A DNA stretch of 64,000 bases. Origin: Rhizobium sp. L43 (GTDB lineage Bacteria; Pseudomonadota; Alphaproteobacteria; Rhizobiales; Rhizobiaceae). Both the position numbers and the translations under genes were made by a program. The notes under the pieces are model-generated. The model did no database searches and was not told the origin of the DNA. It saw only the letters and a program-made list of their open reading frames with translations. Shown piece by piece: positions 42,958-53,932 of this stretch. The DNA is taken from positions 124,001 to 188,000 of the forward strand of contig NZ_NWSQ01000004.1 of NCBI RefSeq assembly GCF_002531725.1, in the 5' to 3' direction. Every line of letters starts with the position of its first letter. Position 1 is the stretch's first letter.

Positions 42958-43851
42958 ATGAGCGATCTTGGAAAGGAATATCGTATTGCCGGCGTGGCGG
43001 TGAGAAAGGTGCAGGAGCAATATCTGCATAACGTGCCGCCGTCGTTTCTCTATCCGGATGCTGGTTCTGAGGAGATCAAGGCGGTCGAGCCGCGGCTTTC
43101 CGCCGTTGATATGGAAGAGGGCCGCGATGCCCTTGTGGTGAGCATACATAGTTGGCTTGTGAGAACGCCCGACCACGTCATCCTGATCGATACGAGCTCG
43201 GGCAACGACAAGGAAAGACCGCGTAACCCCAGCTTCCATCAACAGACTATCCCGTTTCTCGACAGGCTGCGCCAGGCGGGTGTCGGGCCGGAAGACGTCG
43301 ACTTCGTCATCAATACTCATCTCCACGTCGATCATTCCGGCTGGAATACCGTGCTTGAGGACGGAAGATGGATTCCCACCTTCAAAAATGCGCGCTACAT
43401 CTTCCCGCGCGCCGAGCAGGAATACTACTCGTCAACGGCAAGCCACAACGACGTCAACATTCCGAGTTCCGGCGTCTATGAAGACAGCGTGCGGCCCGTG
43501 ATCGAGGCGGGGCTTGCGGATTTCATCGACAGTGCTGGCGGTCCTTTCCTGGATCGCTTCACCTTCTTGCCGACACCTGGCCACAGCATCGGCCACATGT
43601 CCGTTCTGCTGGAATCGGACAATGAAGCGGCGATTTTTGCCGGCGATGTCATGCACCATCCGATCCAGGTGGAGCGTCCCGACCTCAACACGGTGTTCTG
43701 CGAATTCCTGGATCAGGCTGCCCAGTCCAGACGGCGTGTCCTCGAGCTCGCAGCCGATAATCGCGCCATTTACTTCTCCACGCATTTCCCCGGCTCGTCT
43801 GCTGGTTATGTGACCCGCGACGGCGAAAAATTCAGGTGGTCCTATGTCTGA
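42958..43851 (+). CDS. Metallo-beta-lactamase-fold hydrolase
   Basis: This 297-residue enzyme has the zinc site HLHVDH (His121, His123, Asp125, His126) preceded by VDFVINT, plus later HSIGHMS, GDVMHH and STHFPG motifs that supply other ligands. The subfamily resembles AHL lactonases and other quorum-quenching or ester-cleaving MBL proteins, but the substrate is not proven. ATG 42958 follows AAAGGAAG. It overlaps the next gene by 8 bases and is controlled with it. Confidence 0.87.
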   Translation: MSDLGKEYRIAGVAVRKVQEQYLHNVPPSFLYPDAGSEEIKAVEPRLSAVDMEEGRDALVVSIHSWLVRTPDHVILIDTSSGNDKERPRNPSFHQQTIPFLDRLRQAGVGPEDVDFVINTHLHVDHSGWNTVLEDGRWIPTFKNARYIFPRAEQEYYSSTASHNDVNIPSSGVYEDSVRPVIEAGLADFIDSAGGPFLDRFTFLPTPGHSIGHMSVLLESDNEAAIFAGDVMHHPIQVERPDLNTVFCEFLDQAAQSRRRVLELAADNRAIYFSTHFPGSSAGYVTRDGEKFRWSYV

Positions 43852-44851
43852 GAACAAGCTCGCATCTTCAGCTTTTGACGCAGGCGAGATCGTATTCGAC
43901 GAACATTACGTCGATAGCGGAACCGACGGCATCAAGCTCTATCTCCGCAATAAGCGAAGGAAAGATCACAAGACCTTTCTCGCCGAGAAGACAATCGTGA
44001 TGGTGCACGGGGCGACCTTCTCGTCCGGAAGTCTTTACGATGTTCCCTTCAACGGGATGTCCTTCATCGACTTCCTCGCTCATCAAGGCTTCGATGTCTT
44101 TGCGGTCGATGTCAGGGGCTATGGAAAATCGACCCGCCCGCCGGAAATGCAGGCGGAGCCCGATCTCAACCCGCCGCTTGTCGCTACCGACACCGGCGTC
44201 ACGGACTTCGCAACGGCTGTCGATTTCGTCCTTCGACTGCGCGGTCTGAAGGCTGTCAACGTCTTCGCCATGTCGTGGGGCGGCACCGTGGCCGGCGCAT
44301 ATGCTGCGCGCAACGGCGACAAGGTCGTCAAGCTCGCGCTGCTCGCGCCGCAATGGCTGAGCGACGTTCCCATCCCGATCGACCAGGGTGGCGTCCTCGG
44401 TTCCTACCGGCTTGTTCCGGCCCAGGCGGCCTTGGCGCGTTGGCTGAGCACTGCACCCGAGCACGCGCGTGAACGTCTTGTGCCGGAGGGCTGGTTCGAC
44501 CTCTGGGCCAAACTGACTCTTTCCGAGGAGACGTCGCAGGCTGACAGGGAGCAGGGCAAACTCCGAGCTACCAACGGGCCGATCCAGGATATCCGTACCT
44601 ACTGGCGGGCTGGAAATCCCTACTATCGGCCGGGCGAGATTCGCGCGCCGGTGCTGCTGTTGCACGGTGAATGGGACATCGACGTCCCGCTTGATCTGGC
44701 GCGGGCCTATTTCGAGCAGCTGACCGGCGCCTCCTACAAGCGATGGGTGGAAATCGGGGAGGCGACGCACCTCGCCCTGATGGAAAGCAACCGCATGCAG
44801 GCCTATTCCGAGGTTGCCCGCTTCTTCGATGAAACCTTCCAACCGGAATAG
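43844..44851 (+). CDS. Alpha/beta hydrolase
   Basis: This 335-residue protein has the alpha/beta-hydrolase fold: oxyanion region MVHGATFSS (residues 53-61), DVRGYGKS (89-96), a nucleophile elbow AMSWGG with Ser144, a late Asp in GEWDID near residue 277 and His in EATHLALM near residue 307. The Ala at the first elbow position is a tolerated variant. It overlaps the MBL gene by 8 bases, so the two are co-translated. A paired function with the MBL enzyme is plausible. The substrate is unknown. Confidence 0.82.
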   Translation: MSENKLASSAFDAGEIVFDEHYVDSGTDGIKLYLRNKRRKDHKTFLAEKTIVMVHGATFSSGSLYDVPFNGMSFIDFLAHQGFDVFAVDVRGYGKSTRPPEMQAEPDLNPPLVATDTGVTDFATAVDFVLRLRGLKAVNVFAMSWGGTVAGAYAARNGDKVVKLALLAPQWLSDVPIPIDQGGVLGSYRLVPAQAALARWLSTAPEHARERLVPEGWFDLWAKLTLSEETSQADREQGKLRATNGPIQDIRTYWRAGNPYYRPGEIRAPVLLLHGEWDIDVPLDLARAYFEQLTGASYKRWVEIGEATHLALMESNRMQAYSEVARFFDETFQPE

Positions 44852-44945
44852 AATTTGAACGAGCGGGCTCCGGGCTCAAATCCGGGGCCCGCTTCCTCCA
44901 TCAGCCTGCCGCAAGCTCGGCGCGGCCATCAAGTCACTCGTTCCT

Positions 44946-45878
44946 ATGACAATTCTGATCAACGCCATCTTGGATGCCGGACGAACTGCCGTCGACATCG
45001 CGATATTCACCTTTCTGCCGTTGATGATCGTGACATTCTCGCTGATGCGCTATCTCGAGGGTATGAGCGCCTTGCGATGGATGGCCGGCAAGGCCGACCC
45101 GCTCTTCCGATTGTTCGGTCTGGACGGTTTCGGAGCCTTGGCGATTATCCAGCTCAGCCTCGTCAGTTCGGCAGCCCCGGTCGCGGCCCTGTCGCTCATG
45201 GCGCACAAACGGACATCGGAGCGATTCATGGCCGCCGCCTTTGCCGCGGTGCTTGCGGCCGCGCCGGCAAATGCCAGTTTTCCGCTCGCAAGCCTCGGTG
45301 TCGATCCCGGCTTGATCATCGTCAACGGTCTTTGCGGAGCGCTTGTGGCGTCCACTCTCGCTTGCTGGATGATTGGACGCCGTTCCTTGTTTGAAACGGT
45401 CTGTTCCCGTGACACGGCCGATGACCACGTCGCCGCAAGACGCGATCTGCTGGCGGCAATCAACCGCGGTGGCGCAGATGCCGTTCGGGTCATTTCGGCA
45501 ATTCTGCCGGTGCTGGTGATCTCCCTGGAGATGGTGAGGCTAATCCAAAGCACAGGCGCACTTTCGGTCTTCACGTCCGTTGCGCAGCCGTTGCTTCAGT
45601 TGCTCGGCGTCTCGCAGCAGGATGTCCTGTTCTTGCTCACAAAGTGCCTGGCAGGGTCGAGCGCAGCGGTCACGCTGTTACTCGACCTCCACAAGGAGCA
45701 GGGCCTTGCGCCTGAGAAGATCATTCACGGGTCCGCATTTCTGCTAAACCCTCTCGACGTTCCCGGTCTTTCCATCCTGATCGCTTCGGTGCCGGCGCTC
45801 AGGCCGGTGGCAGGCGTCGCCGTCGTGAGCGCATTGGCCGGGATCGTTGTCCGCACGGCGCTGCTGTCCTGGTTTTAA
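44946..45878 (+). CDS. Nucleoside-recognition-domain (Gate) membrane protein
   Basis: This 310-residue integral membrane protein has about eight hydrophobic segments. Two halves each carry a Gate-type nucleoside-recognition stretch (SLMRYLEGMSALRWM and LPVLVISLEMVRLIQSTGAL, with SSAAPVAALSL between). Similar proteins occur next to various metabolic genes with unknown transport or sensor roles. It is 94 bases after the alpha/beta hydrolase on the same strand, so it is probably the last gene of the module. Confidence 0.65.
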   Translation: MTILINAILDAGRTAVDIAIFTFLPLMIVTFSLMRYLEGMSALRWMAGKADPLFRLFGLDGFGALAIIQLSLVSSAAPVAALSLMAHKRTSERFMAAAFAAVLAAAPANASFPLASLGVDPGLIIVNGLCGALVASTLACWMIGRRSLFETVCSRDTADDHVAARRDLLAAINRGGADAVRVISAILPVLVISLEMVRLIQSTGALSVFTSVAQPLLQLLGVSQQDVLFLLTKCLAGSSAAVTLLLDLHKEQGLAPEKIIHGSAFLLNPLDVPGLSILIASVPALRPVAGVAVVSALAGIVVRTALLSWF

Positions 45879-45953
45879 AGCCGACGCGCTCCGGCTTTCG
45901 ATGGTTCGATCGTTACGTAGCAACGACGACATCCGTTGGACAGGGACTCCGAA

Positions 45954-46868
45954 CTAGCGCCCGCGGCTACCCTTCAGCATCGACCAGCTATAGAGGAACA
46001 GCCCCGCCCAGATCAGCGGGAAGGCGATCATGCGCGCCGTGCTGAGCGGCTCGTGGAAGACGAAGACGGCAATCAGGAAGATCATCGTCGGCGCGATATA
46101 CTGCATGATGCCGATCGTCGACAGCTTCAAGAGCTTGGCGCCGTTGGCATAGATCATCAGCGGCACGGCGGTGATGACGCCGCAGCCGAGCAGCAGCGTG
46201 GTGTCGGCAAGACTTGTGCGGTAGAGATGGCCCTGGCCGCTGTCGAATTCGAGATAGAGGATGTAAAGCAGGGCCGGCCCGCTGAGGATCAGCACTTCGA
46301 GGAAGAAGCCCTGGTTCGGCCCGAGCGGCAGCGTCTTGCGGAACAGGGCATAAAAACCCCAGCTGATTGCCAGCGTCAGCGCCACCCACGGGATGCCGCC
46401 GCTATCGAATGCGAGAATGGCGACGGCAAGGGCGGCAAGCGCGATCGCCGCGATTTGCAGCGGCTGCAGCTTTTCCTTGAGAAACACCGCGCCGAGGAAG
46501 ATGCTGAACAGCGGATTGATGAAATAGCCGAGCGCCGCATCGAGTGAATGGCCGGCACCGATGGCCCAGACATAGGTGCCCCAGTTGACGGTGATCAGCG
46601 ACGCCGTCAGCGCCGCCATCGCCAGCATGCGCGGCGAGCGCAGCGCGGTCGCGATGTCCTGCGTACGCCCGAGCACGATCAGCACGATGCCTGCCAGCGG
46701 CAGCGACCAGACAATGCGATGGGCGATCACCTCGGCCGGCGGAATATGCGCCACCGCCTTCATGTAGATCGGCAGAAAACCCCAGAGCAGATAGGCCGTC
46801 AGCGCGAAGGCGAAACCACGCGGACTATCTTCGTTCTTGGCCAGCGGAACGGATACATCGGTCGACAT
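45954..46868 (-). CDS. rarD: EamA-family permease RarD
   Basis: RarD-type proteins have ten membrane helices in two EamA halves and export small metabolites. The 304-residue product starts with FALTAYLLWGFLPIYMKAVAHIPPAEVIAHRIVWS, the RarD hallmark region, and continues with SLITVNWGTYVWAIGAGHSLDAALGYFINPL and a late QYIAPTMIFLIAVFVFHEPLS. It is convergent with the Gate gene and is not part of the LysR module. Confidence 0.9.
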   Translation of the reverse strand: MSTDVSVPLAKNEDSPRGFAFALTAYLLWGFLPIYMKAVAHIPPAEVIAHRIVWSLPLAGIVLIVLGRTQDIATALRSPRMLAMAALTASLITVNWGTYVWAIGAGHSLDAALGYFINPLFSIFLGAVFLKEKLQPLQIAAIALAALAVAILAFDSGGIPWVALTLAISWGFYALFRKTLPLGPNQGFFLEVLILSGPALLYILYLEFDSGQGHLYRTSLADTTLLLGCGVITAVPLMIYANGAKLLKLSTIGIMQYIAPTMIFLIAVFVFHEPLSTARMIAFPLIWAGLFLYSWSMLKGSRGR

Positions 46869-47044
46869 CGGCTGTTTCCATCTTTGTTCTTCTTCTGATC
46901 CGGCCTAGCTTAAGCGCCGTGAATAGGCCAATTCATTTCGTTGAATGAAGGGTAAGGAGATTTGACGCGGATGGCGACGCGATGAACGGATGACAGCGGC
47001 CAAGGCCGGTATCGGCCTTGGCGCGGAGAACCGGCGGAATAGAC

Positions 47045-48658
47045 TTATTCCGCCGCGATCTTGCCGGCCAGCTGCCGGTTCTTCATCAGCTTGTAGATGA
47101 CGGAATCCATCAGCGCCTGGAACGAGGCGTCGATGATGTTTTCCGAGACGCCGACCGTCCACCAGCGCACGCCGTCGCTGTCGGTGGATTCGATCAGCAC
47201 GCGGGTGATCGCCTCCGTGCCGCCATTGAGGATACGCACCTTGAAATCGGCGAGCACCAGATCGTCGATCTCGTGCTGATACTTGCCGAAATCCTTGCGC
47301 AGCGCCAGGTCGAGCGCGTTGACCGGTCCTTCCGCATCGGCAACCGACATCAGCGTCTGGCCGTCGATGGTGATCTTGACCACCGCCTCCGAGACGATCT
47401 TCACGCGGCCAAGGCTGTCGAAGCGGCGCTCGATCATCACGCGGAAGCCTTCGATGGTGAAGAATTCCGGGATCGTGCCGAGCGTGCGGTGCGCCAGGAG
47501 CTCGAAGCTCGCGTCGGCGCCCTCATAGGCATAGCCGATGGATTCCCGTTCCTTGACGATCGAGATCAGCAGGTCGAGCTTCGGATCGTCCTTGGCGACG
47601 GTGATGCCGCGCCGCTTCAGCGCATTGATGAAGTTCGCCTTGCCGCCCTGGTCCGACACCATGACCTTGCGGAAGTTGCCGACGGTTTCCGGCGGCACGT
47701 GTTCATAGGTGCGCGGGTCCTTGATCAGCGCCGATGCGTGGATGCCGGCCTTGGTGGCGAAGGCGGAAGCGCCGACATAGGGCATCTGGTGGTCGGGCGA
47801 GCGGTTGAGCAGCTCGTCGAAGGCATGCGAGAGCCGGGTGAGGTTGAGCAGCCGCTCCTCGTCGATCGCCGTTTCGAAACGTGAGGTATAGGCGCTCTTC
47901 AGCGCCAGCGTCGGGATCAGCGTCACCAGATTGGCATTGCCGCAGCGCTCGCCGATGCCGTTCAGCGTGCCCTGGATCTGCCGGACGCCGGCTTCGACCG
48001 CGGCAAGCGAATTGGCGACTGCCTGTCCGGTGTCGTTATGCGCATGAATGCCGAGACAGTGGCCGGGAACGCCTGAGGCGATCACCGCCTCGACGATGGC
48101 GCGGACCTCCGGCGGCTGCGTGCCGCCATTGGTGTCGCAGAGCACGACCCAGCGTGCGCCGCTCTCATAGGCCGTCTTGGCGCAGGCGAGCGCATAGGCC
48201 GGATTGGCCTTGAAGCCGTCGAAGAAATGCTCGCAATCGACGATCGCTTCCTTGCCGGCGCCGACGGCTGCCTTGACGCTTTCGGCAATGCTTTCGAGGT
48301 TTTCCTCATTGGTGCAGCCGAGCGCCACCGCGACGTGATAATCCCAGGTCTTGGCGACGAAACAGATGGCGTCGCTTTTGGCCTGCAGCAGCCCGGCAAT
48401 GCCGGGATCGTTGGAGACCGAAACACCCGCCCGCTTGGTCATGCCGAAGGCGACGAAGCGGGCCTGGCTGGTGCGCTTCTCGCTGAAGAAGGCGGTATCG
48501 GTTGGATTGGCGCCGGGGTAACCGCCCTCGACATAGTCGAAGCCGAACTCATCCAGCATGGCGGCTATCGCAATCTTGTCCTCGACCGAAAAATCGATGC
48601 CGGGCGTCTGCTGCCCGTCCCGGAGCGTCGTGTCGAAGAGGTAGATGCGTTCTTTCAT
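47045..48658 (-). CDS. cimA: (R)-citramalate synthase
   Basis: CimA condenses acetyl-CoA with pyruvate to (R)-citramalate, giving an alternative start to isoleucine. The 537-residue protein belongs to the alpha-IPM synthase/homocitrate synthase family: DTTLRDGQQ at residues 9-17, HAHND at 205-209 with metal-binding His, GIGERCGN near 235 and a C-terminal LeuA allosteric domain. The sequence pattern matches CimA-type members rather than LeuA; it could also take other alpha-keto acids. Confidence 0.85.
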   Translation of the reverse strand: MKERIYLFDTTLRDGQQTPGIDFSVEDKIAIAAMLDEFGFDYVEGGYPGANPTDTAFFSEKRTSQARFVAFGMTKRAGVSVSNDPGIAGLLQAKSDAICFVAKTWDYHVAVALGCTNEENLESIAESVKAAVGAGKEAIVDCEHFFDGFKANPAYALACAKTAYESGARWVVLCDTNGGTQPPEVRAIVEAVIASGVPGHCLGIHAHNDTGQAVANSLAAVEAGVRQIQGTLNGIGERCGNANLVTLIPTLALKSAYTSRFETAIDEERLLNLTRLSHAFDELLNRSPDHQMPYVGASAFATKAGIHASALIKDPRTYEHVPPETVGNFRKVMVSDQGGKANFINALKRRGITVAKDDPKLDLLISIVKERESIGYAYEGADASFELLAHRTLGTIPEFFTIEGFRVMIERRFDSLGRVKIVSEAVVKITIDGQTLMSVADAEGPVNALDLALRKDFGKYQHEIDDLVLADFKVRILNGGTEAITRVLIESTDSDGVRWWTVGVSENIIDASFQALMDSVIYKLMKNRQLAGKIAAE

Positions 48659-48703
48659 GTCGTTTCCTCCCGGCGGGCGGGTGTTGTTTTCTGTTGTGCG
48701 GAA

Positions 48704-48810
48704 GCCCCCTCATCCGCCCTACGGGCACCTTCTCCCCGAGGGGAGAAGGGGTAGCCGCGTCGCTCGCCTTGTCCCCTCTCCCCTCGGGGAGAGGGTTAGG
48801 GTGAGGGGGC
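48704..48810. repeat. Long inverted-repeat element left of the pip-GFA cassette
   Basis: Outer arms GCCCCCTCATCC (48704-48715) and GGGTGAGGGGGC (48799-48810) are near-mirror. Two perfect 10-bp hairpins lie inside: CCTTCTCCCC/GGGGAGAAGG (48728-48749) and CCCTCTCCCC/GGGGAGAGGG (48774-48795), each with a 2-base centre. This is the CCCTCTCCCCGAGGGGAGAGGG-type element common in alphaproteobacteria (from memory). It separates cimA from pip. Confidence 0.75.
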
Positions 48811-48823
48811 CTCACGGTACGGC

Positions 48824-50252
<1,429 letters not shown>

Positions 50253-50256
<4 letters not shown>

Positions 50257-50741
50257 GCGGTCTCTCCGAGGGGCCAGATTTTCGTATCGTGGTCGGGGTG
50301 CTGATGATTGCTTGCCGCGATCGCGGTCTCGCGGTCGGGTGTTTCAGGCTCTGGTTCGAGCGGCAGGCCGTCCAGCGCATGAAACCAGGACATCTTGCGG
50401 CCGGTGTTCGATTGCGCCACCGGCTTGACCGCATCGGGATTATCCAGCGTGCCAAGCGTGATATTGATGAAATCAGTCCCCGGGATGTCGTAGAACAGCG
50501 GCGTCCCGCAATCGCCGCAGAAGCCGCGCCGCACCAGATCCGAGGATTGAAACCATTTCGGCGCGCCGCGCGTCAGGGTAAAATCGCTACGCTTCACGCC
50601 GGCCAGCGGCATGAAATAATTACCGGCCGCCTTCTGGCACATGCGGCAATGGCAAAGATGGGGGTAGCCGAGTTCGCCTTTGGCGCGATAACGCAATGCG
50701 CCGCACTGGCACCCGCCGCTTTTGTCCGTTTCCGTCGTCAT
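50253..50741 (-). CDS. GFA-family zinc protein 2
   Basis: This 162-residue paralog has GGCQCGA, LCHCRMCQK and GFCGDCGTP with all seven zinc-site cysteines, and a similar HPDHDTKIWP tail. It differs mainly in the middle, which probably faces the substrate. I chose ATG 50741 because it overlaps the GFA3 stop by ATGA; an in-frame start 7 codons upstream is less likely. The function within the family is unknown. Confidence 0.87.
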
Positions 50742-51214
50742 CCGAGCTCCTTGGGTGGCCATGCCTGCGTCTCATGATCGGGATGCTGATAGGAAACGAG
50801 TTCGTGCAGGAAAGAGCCCGCCGTCAGATCCGCCTCGGTTCTTTCTCCGGGCAGTTCGTGCAGATGATCGACGAATCCGATCTTGCCTTCCACACCCCAT
50901 TGAATGGTCGGCGGAAGCAATGATGGATCGTCGAAGGCGCCTGCGGCAATCGCCATTCCATCCGGTGCCTCATAGGTCAGCGGCGTGCCGCAATCACCGC
51001 AGAAACCGCGCTCGACGAAATTCGAAGAGCGGAACCGCTTCCGCTCTCCGCGCGCCCATTCGAACTCGGCGCCGCGCACCGAGACCAGCGGCGCATAATA
51101 GGCCCCGAACGCCTTCTGGCACATGCGGCAATGACAGATCGACGAATCCTTGAGTTCGCCGCTGACGCGAAAACGGATCGCTCCGCATTGGCAGCCGCCG
51201 GTGTAGGTGGTCAT
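50738..51214 (-). CDS. GFA-family zinc protein 3, first gene of the cassette
   Basis: This 158-residue paralog begins MTTYTGGCQCGA and has SICHCRMCQK and GFCGDCGTP, with the tail SYQHPDHETQAWPPKE. All zinc-site cysteines are present. As the most upstream gene it probably carries the promoter for GFA3-GFA2-GFA1-pip. No other gene precedes it before the inverted repeat at 51250. The substrate is unknown. Confidence 0.88.
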   Translation of the reverse strand: MTTYTGGCQCGAIRFRVSGELKDSSICHCRMCQKAFGAYYAPLVSVRGAEFEWARGERKRFRSSNFVERGFCGDCGTPLTYEAPDGMAIAAGAFDDPSLLPPTIQWGVEGKIGFVDHLHELPGERTEADLTAGSFLHELVSYQHPDHETQAWPPKELG

Positions 51215-51249
51215 CGACTATTCCTCCCTTGGGATTCCAGCCTGGGCGC

Positions 51250-51409
51250 AAAGACCCCTCCCAACCCTCCCCACAAGGGGGAGGGCTCGCTGGTGGCACC
51301 ACCTTCGCTTTTGCCTAGAATTCCGGCAGTGGTGGTGAGGTCGCATCGGAGGAGCAGCGCGGCACCATAGCCCCTCCCCCTTGTGGGGAGGGGTTGGGGA
51401 GGGGTCTTT
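51250..51409. repeat. Long inverted-repeat element right of the pip-GFA cassette
   Basis: The left arm 51250-51285 (starting AAAGACCCCTCCC) is inverted in the right arm 51369-51409 (ending GAGGGGTCTTT), about 38 of 41 bases with three extra bases on the right. The 83-base spacer holds GGTGGCACCACC and TGGTGGTG. The sequence differs from the left element at 48704 but is of the same G/C-run style. On the minus strand it follows the cysS stop, so it may terminate cysS. Confidence 0.7.
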
Positions 51410-51425
51410 TCCCAACTCGCCACTT

Positions 51426-52817
51426 TCACCGCTTGACCTCCCAAGTCGTCACGCGCTCGCCGGTCGCCGCATCCTTGCCGTCCTTCAACTGGATGCCTTT
51501 TGCCGTCAGCTCGTCGCGGATCTTGTCGGCCTCGGCAAAATTTTTCGCCTTCAGCATTTCGAGGCGCATGGCGACCAGCGCATCGACCGCCGCCGCCACG
51601 GCTTCGTCGATCTCCATCTTTTTCGGCAACAGGCCCAGAAGGTCGGCCGTTGCGGCGAAGGTGGCACCCACGGTGGGATCCGTATGGGCGGCCTGCGCCA
51701 GCGCATGCAGTGCCTGCACTGCCGCCACCGTATTGAGATCGTCGGCCAGCGCCTTCAGCACGCCGTCGTCGGGTGCGGCATCGCCGGCTTCCGTCGCCGG
51801 CCATTTGGCGAGCAGCCGTTCGGCTTCTTCCAGTCGCTTGATCGAGAAATCGATCGGCTCGCGGTAATGCGTCATCAGCATGGCAAGACGCAGCACCTCG
51901 CCCGGCCATTTGCGGCCGCCGAAGGTGTCCGTGTGCAGCAACTCGTGGATGGTGACGAAATTGCCTTCGGATTTCGACATCTTGCGACCTTCGACCTGCA
52001 GGAAGCCGTTATGCATCCAGACATTCGCCATCACCTCGGTACCGTGGGCGCAGCGCGACTGGGCGATCTCGTTTTCATGATGCGGAAAGATCAGGTCCAG
52101 CCCGCCGCCGTGAATGTCGAAGACATCGCCGAGATAACGCTTGCTCATCGCGGAGCATTCGATGTGCCATCCGGGCCGGCCGCGGCCCCAGGGGCTCTCC
52201 CAGCCGGGCTCGTTGTGGCTCGACAGCTTCCAGAGCACGAAATCGCCCGGATTCTTCTTGTGCGCGTCGACGGCGATGCGGGCGCCGGCCTGCTGTTCGT
52301 CGAGAGGGCGCTTCGAAAGCTGGCCATAATCCGCCATGGATTTGGTGTCGAACAGCACTTCGCCCGATGCGACATAGGCATGACCGTTGCCGATCAGCTT
52401 TTCGATGATTTCGGTCATCTCTTCGATATTGTCGGTGGCGCGCGGCTCGAAGCTCGGCTCCAGGCAGCCGAGTTCGGCGACATCGGCGTGATATTGCGTC
52501 TCGGTCTTTTCGGTGACCGCGCGGATCGCTTCATTGAGCGGCAGGCCTGGATGGTCGCGAAGTGCGCGCGCATTGATCTTGTCGTCAACGTCGGTGATGT
52601 TGCGGGCATAGGTGACGTGGTCTTCGCCATAGGCATGGCGCAGCAGCCGGAACAGCACGTCGAAGACGATGGCTGGCCGGGCATTGCCGATATGGGCGAA
52701 GTCATAGACGGTCGGGCCGCAGACATACAGGCGGACATTGTTGGGATCGATCGGCGAAAAGACCGATTTTTCCCGTGTCAGCGTGTTGTACAGCTTCAGT
52801 TCCGGCGTCGCGTCCAT
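51426..52817 (-). CDS. cysS: Cysteinyl-tRNA synthetase
   Basis: CysS charges tRNA-Cys with cysteine. The 463-residue class I synthetase has Zn ligand Cys33 in YVCGPTVYD, the HIGN motif at residues 42-45, later zinc ligands in HIECSAMS and HHENEIAQS and the KMSKS loop near residue 280. Length is normal. It lies just upstream of the inverted repeat, outside the GFA cassette. Confidence 0.96.
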   Translation of the reverse strand: MDATPELKLYNTLTREKSVFSPIDPNNVRLYVCGPTVYDFAHIGNARPAIVFDVLFRLLRHAYGEDHVTYARNITDVDDKINARALRDHPGLPLNEAIRAVTEKTETQYHADVAELGCLEPSFEPRATDNIEEMTEIIEKLIGNGHAYVASGEVLFDTKSMADYGQLSKRPLDEQQAGARIAVDAHKKNPGDFVLWKLSSHNEPGWESPWGRGRPGWHIECSAMSKRYLGDVFDIHGGGLDLIFPHHENEIAQSRCAHGTEVMANVWMHNGFLQVEGRKMSKSEGNFVTIHELLHTDTFGGRKWPGEVLRLAMLMTHYREPIDFSIKRLEEAERLLAKWPATEAGDAAPDDGVLKALADDLNTVAAVQALHALAQAAHTDPTVGATFAATADLLGLLPKKMEIDEAVAAAVDALVAMRLEMLKAKNFAEADKIRDELTAKGIQLKDGKDAATGERVTTWEVKR

Positions 52818-53172
52818 TTCACTCTCCCAAAGGCACGATCAGAAAAATAGTGCGACCGGCGGACCGGGGCGTTTCGCATCTTGACTATTTGGGAGACGAA
52901 AACGGCCGGGCCAGCGCTCGCGCTAGCGAATAATCTTCCGGCAGATAATGCAGATAACCGTTTTCATGGCGGGATTTATGGCTCGGGAATGGCATTTGGT
53001 CAAGAGGGACGAGGAGCGATCCGGCGGTAACCGGAGCGACATATCCGGCGACCCGATTGCAAGGGTGAGCGTCCGGCGAAGACACGGGTGCGCACGCTGA
53101 GGCTCGTCCGCCATTTTCGCGGCACAAATCGCGAATAGCCAGTTGGCGGGCTGCCGAGAAATGGGGGGATGA
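52818..53172. other. 355-base intergenic region, divergent cysS and GH25 genes
   Basis: I see no supported gene or strong repeat here. A 36-codon minus frame at 52885-52995 lacks a ribosome site. GGGGGGATGA at 53164-53173 is the ribosome site of the GH25 gene. Confidence 0.45.
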
Positions 53173-53922
53173 GTGAGAAGCTTGGTCTGGGGAACGATCG
53201 GAGCGACTGTAATTCTGATGGTCGCATCCGCTGCTTATTTCGCATACGATTTCGGGATGCTTCGTTTCAACAATCCCTCTCTCGACAGCTATCCGATCCA
53301 AGGCATCGATGTCAGCCATCACCAGGGCGACATCGATTGGAAGACCGTTGCCGCGCAGGCGAATGTCCGCTTCGCCTTCATGAAGGCGACCGAAGGCGGC
53401 GACCACAGGGATTCCCGATTCGCCGAGAACTGGCAGCGCGCCGGAGACGCCGGAGTGGTCAGGGGCGCCTATCATTTCTTCACCTTCTGCCGCCCGGGCA
53501 AGGATCAGGCGCAGAATGTCCTGGCGACCGTGCCGAAAGAGCCGGGAACCCTGCCCATCGCCGTCGACCTAGAGTTTGTCGGCAATTGCAACAAGGTCCC
53601 GACGCTCGAGGAAATGGCGACGGAGGTGAACGCCTTCTTCACCGAGCTGAAAGGCACCTTTCCGGAAAAGCCGATTTTCTACGTCACGCAGGAGTTCTTC
53701 GATCAATATCTGAAAGGCAATGAAGCCCGCTTCCCCGACCATTACCTCTGGCTGCGAAGCGTATTCAAGGAGCCGGCGCAGGAAGACTGCCGTCGTTGGT
53801 CGATCTGGCAATTTGCCGATAACGGCACCTTGGACGGCATTCAAGGACCGGTGGACCTCAATGCCTTATGCCCGTCGGAGACGGGCCTGGCGCCCCTATT
53901 CCCATCCGTTGCAGCGAAGTGA
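53173..53922 (+). CDS. GH25-family lysozyme
   Basis: GH25 enzymes cleave N-acetylmuramic acid links in peptidoglycan. This 249-residue protein has an N-terminal membrane/signal segment (about residues 5-27), the catalytic region GIDVSHHQGDIDW (Asp46) and IAVDLEFVG with Asp132 and Glu134, and YHFFTFCRPG as in other GH25 members. It is probably inner-membrane anchored or secreted. It starts with GTG after GGGGGGATGA. No holin or phage genes are nearby, so a prophage origin is not supported. Confidence 0.88.
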   Translation: MRSLVWGTIGATVILMVASAAYFAYDFGMLRFNNPSLDSYPIQGIDVSHHQGDIDWKTVAAQANVRFAFMKATEGGDHRDSRFAENWQRAGDAGVVRGAYHFFTFCRPGKDQAQNVLATVPKEPGTLPIAVDLEFVGNCNKVPTLEEMATEVNAFFTELKGTFPEKPIFYVTQEFFDQYLKGNEARFPDHYLWLRSVFKEPAQEDCRRWSIWQFADNGTLDGIQGPVDLNALCPSETGLAPLFPSVAAK

Positions 53923-53932
53923 GAGGTGCGGC

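Noticed and set aside
52885-52995. 36-codon minus frame ending in SLARALARPFSSPK
   Set aside because: The tail looks gene-like, but no ribosome site is present and the frame is too short to support alone.
53173-53922. GH25 lysozyme as a prophage endolysin
   Set aside because: No holin, portal, tail or integrase genes are near, and the N-terminal membrane segment suits a host envelope enzyme.
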